From: Tetrahymena thermophila SB210
Lineage: Eukaryota > Ciliophora > Oligohymenophorea > Hymenostomatida > Tetrahymenidae
NCBI RefSeq assembly: GCF_000189635.1
Contig: NW_002476210.1
Location: 1-64,000, forward strand
Direction: 5' to 3'
DNA length: 64,000 nucleotides
Made by a program: the position numbers and the translations under genes. Numbering within the stretch: position 1 is the first letter of the stretch; each line of letters begins with the position of its first letter. The notes under the pieces were generated by a model. The model saw nothing but the letters and a program-made list of their open reading frames with translations. It searched no databases and was not told where the DNA came from. Of the stretch, positions 50,513-61,472 are shown piece by piece.

Positions 50513-51313
50513 ATGATGATTTTCTATAAAAATTTAAACTAATTATCAATAAACTACATTCTATAAAGGACTGATGTCAATCAAAGGAATGATCTATTTA
50601 ATAACGACCATAAAATGTAAAATTCTTAGGCTATTTCTAGCGGTTATTACCTTAGTCTTCATGAATTAATAAAATTGTATAAAAATAATTTGATAAAAGA
50701 TATTTCCTAAGATTTTGTGGATTACTTTAATAATTATTTTAAAGAAGAGTTATAATAAGAAAAATGCATGTATTTATATAATGAAGCTATGAACCCTGTT
50801 ATTTATGTAAAGAACAAAGTTAAAATCTAATAATAGTAATAAAAAAAAATGAAAGATAAAGCTATCTATTTACTCAATGAGGCTATGTACTTAGTTAATT
50901 TTTACTTCATTACCAAAAATAAGAAACTGGATCAACATGATTTAAGTTAATTTGAAAGTGACTTAAAAGATTTATATGAGTTATCTAAGGATTCTTTAAA
51001 AAATCAAAATTTCTACTATTGTGTTCTTCCTAAAATAATTGAGTTGATAGGCTACAATCCAAGATTTTCATAATATTTCGTAATGAAAAATATAAAAAAT
51101 CAAATATAAAAAGATATAAAATAAGAAGAAGAAGACGAAGAAGAATTAGAATAAGAAGAGTAAGATGACAAAAAATACAAAGAAGAATAACAAAAAGAAT
51201 ACTTTCCTATAAATATAAATGATATAAGTGCCATTAATTCCCTCAACTAAAGTGATGCAAATATTTCTCTAATGAGTATCTTAGATTTATCTATAATACA
51301 AAACCAAAAATGA
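50513..51313 (+). CDS. Acidic-tailed hypothetical protein
   Basis: Single exon, 266 residues from ATG 50513 (second Met follows at once). The N-terminal and central parts are helical and polar (SLHELIKLYKNNLIKDISQ, KDKAIYLLNEAMYLVNFYFI, SQFESDLKDLYELSKDSL). A strongly acidic Glu/Gln stretch follows near residue 205-225, then a short C-terminal segment NININDISAINSLNQSD-like in character. There is no signal or membrane span. It lies 440 bp downstream of the RdRP-like gene on the same strand; a functional link would be speculation. Not recognised. Confidence 0.8.
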
Positions 51314-51719
51314 TTGTGAATAAATTTATAATAAATAATACATCAAACAAACTTAACAGATTTAAAAAAATTGTTGATCATTTTATTTTATTAATATTTT
51401 TTTCATTCAAAAACTATTTTTCCAAAAAATAAATTAATTTTTATGCTATTCATTCATTATTAATTTTTTAAAAATAAAACTTAATTAGGAATTTCATAAA
51501 ATTTGTAATTTAATACTTATAAAAATATATCAAATGATCAATTTTGAGTAAATATTTTATTTTATTTCTTTGTTTTTTTCTATTCAAATAAAGAATTAAG
51601 AATGAATACTCAAATATAAAAACATAAATAAGCTTTTAAAAGACCATTTATACTTTTTTTAATTTGACCCTACTCACTTATTAACATAGAATAAAATTAA
51701 TTAATTATTTATTTATTGC
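51314..51719. other. Convergent spacer
   Basis: 400 bp of AT-rich DNA between converging genes, presumably both 3' UTRs. Confidence 0.6.
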
Positions 51720-52067
51720 TCAGAAGCATTCTGTTATTGAGTAGCTTACTTTTCCATTGTCAGGTAAAGAAGCAAAAACTTTAACAGTTAGGGTGCTTTC
51801 GCTATAGTGATCTGTTTTAAATACTATTTTATAATTAGTACCAGCAACAATTTAATATGAGGCTTTAATCACATTTTGTAACTAAACTGATGAATTTAGA
51901 TTTTCTAGTTTACAATCAGATACAAAATTTTCTTTAGAAAACTAAATTGCTTATTAAAACTATTGTTAAGGGTTACTTAAATCTACTTCATGCCATCCTC
52001 CAGGAAGACCAGCTTGGCTAAGATTAATGTAAAGAAATATAAATAATAAGATAGAATATTTCATCAT
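51720..52067 (-). CDS. Secreted cystatin (cysteine protease inhibitor)
   Basis: Single exon, 115 residues. The start MMKYSILLFIFLYINLSQA is a signal peptide. The mature protein begins AGLPGGWHEVD, providing the N-terminal glycine pair that enters the protease cleft in cystatins. A helix follows (FQQAIQFSKENF), and the first hairpin motif appears as NVIKASYQIVAGTNYKIVFK, carrying Q-x-V-A-G and the following TNY, which are diagnostic. The second hairpin's PW is replaced by a LPDNGKVSYSI segment. It probably inhibits papain-type proteases released or held in lysosomes or phagosomes by this phagotrophic cell. A C-terminal Cys and one earlier Cys could form a disulfide. Confidence 0.9.
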
Positions 52068-53156
52068 TTTGTATTACTTTTTATTTATAATAAATCAATA
52101 ATCAATTTTAAAGTAAAATTAATATTTATATTTTGATTTGTTATCAAACAATATAAAAATCTTATCCTTCTCTTTTACTCTATTTATAACTCAAAAATCT
52201 TTTTGCTTTTCAAAAATAAAATAGAAATATTTATTTTATTCCTTGTTATAAGTGCATTAATAATGTAAATTTTGATTATTAATTTATACAATGTAACTTA
52301 AAAATTATTTTTTTAGTGTTTTAAATTAATTTTAAAAGGTAAAGATTGTAAAATTTAGAGATTTACAATAATTATCATATATGTTGTTGCTACTTTAATA
52401 AAATAGATATTTTAATTATTCCAACATAAGATTATCAATATTTTCTTTCTATAGCTTGAATTATATTTGATAATTAAAAAAACAAATTATTAAAAAATTT
52501 AAATTTTGCTTTTTGGGGATTTACATTTCTTTTTTTTTATATTTATTCATCTATTTATCTTTTATTTTGATTATTTTATGATTTTTATTTTTAAATTTTA
52601 TTTCTTTCTTTTTGGCTAATTTAATTTTTATATTTATTTTCAAATATTTCTTTTTTAAGTTTTTATAATAATTTAAAATTAAATGGATATTTAAGCTACT
52701 ATATTTTAGGTTTGTCTTAGAAAACGAGATATCATATTGCAAAATTATTTATTTTTTATTATTATTTTTGTCATCTTTACTAAAATTTTTTGGAAAAAAA
52801 TATCATTTGGAGAGAATTAATAATTTGTTTTGATTTTTCCATCGTCATTCTTAGAATGGAGTATGATAATTAATGAAATTAAGAACTATTCTTTATCTCT
52901 TTATAAGCGGATGAAAAACTTTCGGTATTTGGATGTGTGATTGCAGCTCTATATTTATTTTATAGATGGAGATTGAAAAACTTTGAGATATTTGTTCATA
53001 ATTTCATTTTTATCATTAATTATTTGAGGGGATTTTGATTTTTCCTCTTTTTTTTTAATTTCTTAATTTTTTTGAATTTAATAAATTATTAAAAATTGAT
53101 AGATAAATAAATTTTGAAATGATCGATCTAATTTATGAATTAGATTCGAGCCAAAA
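52068..53156. other. AT-rich spacer
   Basis: 1.1 kb. A Lys/Ile/Asn-rich minus-strand frame at 52742-52551 is low-complexity with no codon signature of the real genes here, and I do not call it. Confidence 0.55.
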
Positions 53157-56100
53157 TCATAAAATAAATAAGAAACAGCATATTTACAATAGAAAAGTTT
53201 TAAAAGATTCAAAACAAACAAAATAGGAGTCATAGTATTTAGAGGCAATTTTTATATCTTTCATTTAATTACAAATTAGTTTGGAATTTATACAATTTGC
53301 TTTGTCTATCATTTCTTTAGCTTTCCAATTTAAAATTTCTAGATCTTCTTCAATATAGTTTTGGTTTTTTCTAAGTTTTCCTTATGTGTTGAATTACTTT
53401 ATTATTTTATTATTTCTCTGACAAATATCCTCAATATTGACTGTTAATTCTTCTAAATTCAGATCCTCGATTGCGATTTTATTTGGTTGCTTGGCTTGGA
53501 TACTTAAAACTTTTTCCTTAAAGATTTAATCTAATTTTTTTATTACATCTTCTTCATCTAGCTTATTAGTTTTTTATTAAATTTACATTATGTTTTTTTA
53601 CTCCTAACATTCAAAAAGAAGTTTTTATTGGTATTCTCTTATTATATCACTTTTTGATTTATATATGTAGGATTCATATATTTCCTGCTTCAAATTTAGT
53701 AATCCCCACATTGTTCTGTTTTTTTACAAGTAATTCTTTTATGATCCTTCATGCATAAACTCAATGCAAATTTCTGTTAGTATCTTGCAGTTAGTCCCAG
53801 CTCCATATTTGTTATTCCTATCTTTATTATACATACTTGGGAGAAGGACTAGACAAAGGCACTCTTTATTGACGTTAATATTTGGGAATTTACCAATAAA
53901 AAGTTTCCCGTAATCGGAATTGTCAATTAGAAGCTATTTGAGCATAGGAAAATTTTAAATATTATTATTAATTAGTGGTATTGCTTGCATTTACTCTGTT
54001 TTTCCGAAGTAAAAAGTTGCTTAAAAAGAAGATTACATAGAAGCATCATCTTCACTTTAACTTACTACAGTATCCTATGCGTTATTTTTATTATATTAAT
54101 ATTAATTAATCAATGGAAAAATGCTACTATTATTATTTTATTGAATTTCTTCATTATTCTAAAAGTTTTAATTATTATGATAGCTTTGCTAATCTTTTTA
54201 ATATTTTTAATCATAATATTTAAATTTCATTTCATCCTCCATTTGCTTTTTTTCGTTTTATAAATTTTATTGCTATTATTCTTTTAGCATTTAAAAAGGA
54301 GTTTTTATTGTAAAGAATGTCTCGTCATAATGAAGATCTAAAGAGTTAAAAATTAAAATCTTTTTAGGATTTCTGATATCAAACTCATTTAATACAATAT
54401 TGTAATCCACCAAAAGTTTAGTCCTTTCATTTTACGTAGATTATCCCTTTTCATTAATTAAAATAATATTAAAAGTTTAATTTATTTTCTAAAACTTTAT
54501 TTTACCTAAATTAAAGGTTGTTTAAACTAAGTTTTGTAATTCTAAGAGGAAATTCTCTCAAAAAATTAGTTTTCATTACTTTATTGGTCCGATGGGTTTT
54601 GCATATAGTAAATACCATCAATATTATATTTGTTGTGCATAAAAAAGTTAAATACATAATCCCAAACTTCATTTTTTTCAGGAAAAATAATAACAACTTA
54701 ATAAAACTAAGAAATTGACTTGAACATGATCTTGAGATTTTCTCTTTACCAAAAATATCTTAACATTAATTCATGAATGCTCATATCCTTAGACATTTGA
54801 ACATTATAGCATTATTATTCTTCATCATAATAATTCTCCCCTTTCTAAAAAAATGGTCTGTCGTATCTCCCTAGCACTCCATCAAAATGAAATATAGCCA
54901 AGTACTATTTAGGTTATCCTAAACCATTTCTGTGAGAAAGGTAGTAATTTTTTAATTTAATACATTAAAATCTGTCGTTTTGAATTTAATTCTTTTTTTT
55001 TAATGATTTTCTTTATGATAATAATGACTCTATGTCATTCTTCATAAATGTATTTTTCTTAAGAAGCTTATTATTCATGTTTATATTAAGATAAAAATTT
55101 TTATTTTCTTATTTATTTTAATTTTATAAAATAGAAATTTTTTCTAAACTCTATTAGCTCTTGAGTATCTAGCAAGGGCTTTACAATCTAGAACTTTTAG
55201 GAGATGACAATCTTTAAGCATAAAAAAGAATCTTGTTTTGCTAGTTACTCTAATTACTAGCTTAAAATGAAGGAGATATTTATTTGTTCTCTTCTAAACT
55301 TTATTCTTTTTAGCTCTTTTAAGTTTGATCCTGCTTTTATATGTTTATTGAAGGTAATTTTTCTATGTAAATTTATTTTGTTTGAGAATCTTAAGATTTT
55401 ATCAAATCTTTTTCATTTTCAGCAGTAATTTATGTTATCCCTTATTTAAATGGATCATTATTCACACTTTAATTAGATTACTTGTTATTTAGTTGCTCTT
55501 CACTCTAGCTTTCCTCCTCTTATTCATCATCTTCTTCATCATCATCGTCATCTGCATCAACATCCTCCTCTTAATCTTGATTATCAGCATTATCTTAGTC
55601 TTGATTACCCTAATTTTATTTTTCAGAATCGCTTTGAATGTTTTTTTAAGATATTCTCATTTAAAATTTAGAAAGTTTTTATTCATAACGAGAGCCTCTT
55701 TCTTTTAAAATTTAAGTTTATTAAGACTGCTGATTGTTTAGAGAAATAAAAAACTCTTATTAGTTTATATTTTCACTTTGTAACATCTTCTTTTCTTTTT
55801 GGGTATTATCAGATGGTTTTTAGATTTAAGAAGTATCTAATTAATTTTATTATTTCTATTTCTGATCATTTTATGAATCTAAAGGTGTTGTTGGAATATC
55901 TTTTGTATTTATTTGCATTGAATTTTTTTTTGTTTTTTAAGTGTTAGATTCATTAAATTTATCAGTTTTTTTAATGAGTTTTCTAAGTTTCTTAACATTT
56001 TCTTATTTTTTAATTTAAACTTTTTTTTGCATTGACTCATGGTCAAAAAAAAATTTGGGATTATTTTTTAAGAAGTTGTCAATATTAAAGTATCTCAATT

Positions 56101-57120
56101 TAATAACTGGAGGTTATTATTGTTATTATTATTGCTATTGTTATTATTGTTATTAAAGTTAACTTTAGTTTGTTGTATTAACATTTTACTAATTTTAATT
56201 CTATTCAACTTGCTATTATTAATGAATACTCAAATTATTTTATTTTTTTAAAGTATTTTAATGACTAAATGAGGATGAATTTTAAATAACTTAGTTAACA
56301 TAGTTAGTGTTATTCTACTAGAACCTATCGTTAGTACTGATAAATAAATTTCCACTTTAAGATGTGATAGAGTGAACATGCTTTTTAATATATAAAAAAA
56401 AATAACTGTAAATACTATAATTTATATTTTTTATATTTAATTTACTTCATGCTTTACAGTTTTATTGTGATGGTGATTGTGGTGTTATAACTACTTTTAA
56501 TCAGATTGCTAAAGCTTTGGTGATTCACTTTCTTTTTAGATCTAATTAGCTTAAATAACTTTCATCTGCCCTTAACTTAATTGATTACTAATAAAGCTCT
56601 TTTTATCTGGTGAGGATGAAAAGTCTTTAACTACAAGTAATGAATGTTTGCTGGGTTGCTAAACTTTTTATATTTAATTGCTTTGATTTAAATTAATTTA
56701 AATTTTTTGTTTATATTAAAGAGGGCTTTGGCTCTTTTCGTGGCTATTGATCTAAGGCATTGCTGGAGTTTTATCATTCACAAGATTAGTAGATTTATTA
56801 GGTTGTTAAACATTTTCTTGTAATTAATTATCCTATATAACTTTCTTCTTTTTTAATTACTTATCTTTTCTTTTACTAGAATCTCCATCTTCATCATCTA
56901 AACCAAATTATTGATTTAAATCAGGTAACTCTTATGATCGTTATCTTTATGCTTTGACTTCAATTCCAATTTTTCTTAATACTTTTTTAGCTGGACTCTT
57001 TGATTATGCTACTACTTTTTTGGGGATTTTTTTCACAACGAATATTGCTGCATTTTTTTAGATTTTAAATTACTAACCACTAATAATATTTATTGCGTTA
57101 TCTCTTTTATCTTATAGCAT
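53157..57120 (-). CDS. Large protein with degenerate FCP1/NIF-like phosphatase fold
   Basis: Three exons, 57120-56458, 56380-54506 and 54446-53157, give 1,275 residues. The N-terminal ~600 residues are low-complexity: basic at first (KKIPKKVVAQSKSPAKKVLR), then Ser/Gln-rich with a pure Gln run of about 14 at 56105-56150 and a long Asp/Glu tract near 55540. The core resembles the HAD family of CTD phosphatases: LAIFHFDGVLGRYDRPFF where DLDETL is expected, ENLKIMFKSISQFYQVVIIF followed by EVWDYVFNFF (family LREFLxxxxxxYEVVIFTA...), and DIRNPKKILIFNSLDLHYDE (family DLSRVVIVDNSP). The first catalytic Asp is His and the Thr is Val, so catalysis looks lost. The rest is helical and charged. The frame stays open upstream to ATG 57597, but that extension is AT-rich and hydrophobic, so I start at 57120. 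Confidence 0.85.
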
Positions 57121-57650
57121 TATCTAATTAGTGTATAAAACTTATATTTAAATTATATATAACAATAAAAACCAATTGAATTACAAATAATATATAAAAT
57201 AAAAAAATGATGTAAGAAAACTTGATCTGTTTGTTTTTTTATTGTAGTAGTATTTAATAATTAAAACAATAATTCTTTTACTTTAATTTTCATTTTTATT
57301 ATTTAAAATAAACAAAATGTGAATATAAATTTTAAATACTTAAGAATTAATTTATTTTTAAATTTGTTAAAACATATTTAATTTTTTTGAATAAAATGAC
57401 ATCTTTTTTGCAATAATTTTATTTGGAATATCTTTAAAAAGTAAATTATGAGATTTATCCAAAATTAAAAGTATAATTAAAATAATAAAATTGGCATATC
57501 CAATTTTTTGGTAAAAAATTAATATAAAAAAATGACTAATTTGATACATAAAAAGTAGAATATATAAATAAAATTCAGAATATAATTTAATTTTCATTTG
57601 CTTATTTTACTTTCTTTGACTGCATTTACTTAAAAAGAAATTGCTGCTAA
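57121..57650. other. Spacer or possible 5' extension
   Basis: 530 bp upstream of the FCP1-like gene. The gene's frame is open across it, without TGA, to an ATG at 57597 (start MKIKLYSEFYLYILLF). The predicted extension is mostly Ile, Leu, Phe, Asn and Tyr and could form membrane spans, but the base composition is that of spacer. Confidence 0.35.
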
Positions 57651-60452
57651 TCATTTATTATATGGAGATTAGGCGTACGATTTGCTACTAGAAATAGAAC
57701 GAGACTTATTATGATTATGAGACTTATTATCTTTTTAGTATTTCTTCTAATTGTAGTTTTTATATTGATTATCTCTACTTCTGCTTCTTGATTCATTTCT
57801 GTTTTATTTAATTAATTAGATTTTAATGAATAAATTTACATATCAACTCTTTGAAGTAACCAACTTATTTTAATTAATAGATTCTAACAAGTTTAAATAT
57901 AAATAAAATAATAATCAAATAGCCTTACAAATTAATTAGCTTTATTTAAAATCTTTTTATAATATTTAACTTTAACATCTAACTTATTTATTTAAAACAG
58001 TTAATTAATTGACCAACAATTTCTTTAAAAAATTTTGATTATCCTAAAGTAGCAATAACTTATGTAAAGTAGAGAAATAAACGAAGAAGCTTAACTGTTT
58101 TCGAAACAATAAAACCAATAGATTTTTACAGATATAACTTAACTTACCTTTATTTAATATTAACTAATTTAGAGTATGTATACTTACTTTACTATAGAAA
58201 GCTAACTTAAGAAGAATATAAATAATAATAGAACCTACTAATTTTTATCAAAAATAAAATAAAATCTTTATACTATATTCAGCACTCTATAATAAAACTA
58301 AGCTCGCTATTTAAATAATCCTATTCTAAATCTAGCTTATAAAGAATGATTTCACATATTAAAACATTTAAGAATGTGGTTTTAATTATTTAAATAAATT
58401 ACTTAAAGTATGTAAAATAATTTTTGGATTGATTGATTGATAAGTTAAATTTTGAAGAACTAAAAAAAGCATGTCAATATGTTTTAAAAAGAAATTTATT
58501 TGCTGCAAAAGAGTGCTAGCTTTTTAATTTTAAGGCTATTTTGATTAATTTTACCAAGCTATGAAAATTAAATAATGCATTGAGTAATAATTTAAAGAGG
58601 TTTATTTGCTTAGTGTAGTAGTGTTGGTTAGGCATAAAATAAAATAAAAATTAAATTATCAATTGGTTTAGTGATGAGAGAATTACTTGTTGTTGTTATA
58701 ATGATTGGAATAGTTATCATAGTTTCTGCCTTTATTATAGCCATTGTTATTCTTAGAGTAATTTTAACGATCATAATTTTATTTATTGTTTGAGCTTCCA
58801 TTATCATAGTTATTGTTGTATGCATTATTTGAATATCTTCTATCTCTATTTTTTATAAATAATTTACTTTACTTTACCTTTGTATCATTATCATAAAATT
58901 GATAGATAGTCAGTCCTAAACTAAAATGATTTAAAATATTTAAAATTTAAAGATTCAATTTAAGATGAAGGAACAAACTATTATTAGATGTTTAAGTAAG
59001 TATGTATTGAATAAATTATTATGTTAAGTAAAGCATTAAAGTATGTGATAGTTTAAAACAAATAAGACTAATTGAAAGTTTCTTTATACCTATCTTCGTT
59101 ATTGCTACGATTATTATTTCTTCCATCATCATTGTAATTATTCATTTGGTTATAATTGCCATTGTTGTTGTTGTTATAATCTCTTTAATATCTTTAGTTA
59201 TAGGGTGAATTTGCTCTATTTCTATTAGTATCATATCTATTATTATCATAATTGGAGTTTTATCTATAACCTTAAGAATTATCTCTATTATTCTTTTAAT
59301 CATAATACTTATCATTTTTATCATAACTTCTATTATCATCAGATCTATATTCAAATTATTTAAAATATTTAAAATAATTACCATAATCGATCGTTTTTTT
59401 CATCTATCTATGTTGTTTTATTCAGCATTATTAAATTCTCATACAAATTAATTAATTAATTTATTATCTTCAAATTAAAAAATTTTTAAAACAAACAAGA
59501 TTGATTGATTGATAGATAGATAGAAAGAAAGATATCTTTTCTTATTCACTTTCTATTTATTTTTTATTAATATACTCATTAACTTAATTTTTCTAATTAA
59601 TATCCTTATCTATATTTAACTTTATCAACATTAATTTAACTAAATTTTAGAGAAAAATTTCTAGTTATTTAAGCTTTTATTTTACCTTCTATCAGGATGA
59701 GATTAATAGTAGTAGTTGTCTTTGTCGTTTCTCTTAGAAGAATAGTCTTTACTATCTCTCCTTTAAATAATAAAGAAATATTCTTACTTATTCTAACATG
59801 AGCTTAAAATTTAAGCATTCATTTAAACCAATCAATATCTTATTTCTAAAATCTCAAAGAATGTTTGATTTTCATTAAGATCTTTGGTTGGATATTTAGG
59901 CATTAAACGACTTAAAAATATAAAAATAAGAATAATTGAAAGTTTAAATATACTTTTCATCATAATCATAGTTATTGTAGCCTCTATCGTTATAGCTAAA
60001 ATAAATTTAAAAAGCGATTAGAAACAAATTTAGTTCTTTTGTAATTATAAATTATCAATGAATTACTTATCCTATTTGTAGCGATCATTTTGATTATCGT
60101 ATTATTAGTTATAGTTCTGTTACTTTTATTATTAGTAATTCTTGTGTTACTCTTTATCTAATTGGTTAATCTTATCATAATCTTCTGATACAAATTCAAT
60201 AGTTATTTTCTATCCATCTATATATGAGTGGTTTAAGTGACAGTACGCTTGTTCCATTCCTTACCATCTGTCAAATTACACATACATAATTTAATCTTTC
60301 ATTCCAGTTTCTGGCTTAATAACTCTCTTTACTGCAACTACTGTTCCAAATTAACTAAAAATTTCTTTCATGTGTTCTTCCTCTAAATTTTTAGTGCATT
60401 TGTATACTTTTAAAGATAAATAATCATTTTCTATAGGTTATTTGCTAGTCAT
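57651..60452 (-). CDS. RNPS1/SR-like RRM protein with RS/N-rich tail
   Basis: Nuclear RNA-binding protein, probably in splicing or exon-junction function. Six exons (60452-60067, 59995-59954, 59760-59686, 59344-59090, 58845-58687, 57798-57651) sum to 354 residues in phase. One RRM at the N-terminus (about residues 9-90): LSLKVYKCTKNLEEEHMKEI, FSQFGTVVAVKRVIKPETGM and DQIMYVQFDRWQGMEQAYCH, then SYIDGQKITIEFV. The IDGQxIT ending and overall spacing resemble RNPS1. The tail is Asn/Tyr/Asp/Arg-rich, with short RS-type repeats near the end (NESRSRSRDNQ, NKSRSISSSKS), as in SR-related proteins. The last intron, about 890 bp, is much longer than the others. Antisense frames at 58628-58825 and 59142-59384 are shadows of the Asn-rich exons. 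Confidence 0.9.
59501..59532. repeat. TTGA/TAGA/AAGA tetranucleotide run
   Basis: A compound microsatellite (GATTGATTGATTGATAGATA then AGAAAGAAAG) inside intron 3 of the RRM gene. Confidence 0.85.
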
Positions 60453-61472
60453 TTCCTCCTTTTATTTATTTTGAGATAATAAGCTTATTATAATTACTTT
60501 TTTTAATTATTTTATGATAAACAAATATCTAATTTCTAGATGGTAGTAATTTTTTTATTATAAAAATCAAAGAAAGACAACACTCACTTTTCTTTCTAAT
60601 CACTAATAATCTTTCTAATTTATTTAAATATATTTAAATTTTATAGAAGAAACTAAAATAAAAATTCCTTTCCTACAAATTCAGTAGTAAATTTCAAAAC
60701 AAGCATTATTAATATATTTTTGTTTTTTTTATCTTTTCCATAATTATAAGAAATTAAAAATAGAATGGATGATGATGAAAATTTTAAGCAAAAACTACTC
60801 TAATGGCTTACCATCATGACAAATAATATTTTGCTTTAAAAATATAATAATAACAATAACTATATCAATACAGTATGATAATATATCATTTTCTTATTTA
60901 CTAATTGGAAGAAACAAAGGCTGCAAATAAAAATTAAAAATATAAAATTATTTATAAGAAAAATAATTTATTTTAATATGCTTTGCATATAAATAATATT
61001 AACATTTATCAAATATCAATTGGTAAATTAGCTTGAAGAATTTAAAAAATTTAACTTATTTTAATCACTAAATACAATTTTAATAATTTATCGTTTTACT
61101 ATTTACTAATTTTATAATATTAAAATTTTTGAGTAATTTATAAAGACAAATTGTTTATAAGAAAAATTTATTTTAATATGTTTTAGACATAAAATATAAG
61201 CTTACATATTATTTATAGATATTTTTAATAAATATTGACATTTATAAAATAATTATTGGTAAATAAGTTTAAAGAATGTTAAAAACTAAACTTATTTTTA
61301 TCTATTTAGACTAATTATCATATTCACTAGAGAAAGTAGCTTTTATTCAAATTATAACTAACTTTTATTTAGTTTTCGTTATTATAGATAAAAATATATA
61401 TTTATTTCTTTTTTTTTTGATTAATTAAAATATTCTTGCTTGAATGAATATTCTTTCAATATATTTATTTCT
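60453..61472. other. Intergenic spacer
   Basis: 1 kb of AT-rich DNA containing the RRM gene promoter and the 3' UTR of the N/Q-rich gene. Two related segments at about 60945-61030 and 61140-61275 share TTTATAAGAAAAATTTATTT-like and CATTTATCAAATA-like pieces, a weak local duplication. Confidence 0.5.

Noticed and set aside
52551..52742. Lys/Ile-rich minus-strand frame of 63 codons
   Set aside because: Low-complexity AT-rich DNA with no G-initial codon signal, typical of chance frames here.
55100..55350. Second minus-strand frame (QQLEQLAKQDSFLCLKIV...) that ends in TGA and suggested a frameshift in the FCP1-like gene
   Set aside because: The gene's own frame is continuous through the same bases (QASNQSNQQNKILFYAQRLS), so no frameshift exists. 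The second frame is a shadow made plausible by the code lacking two stops.
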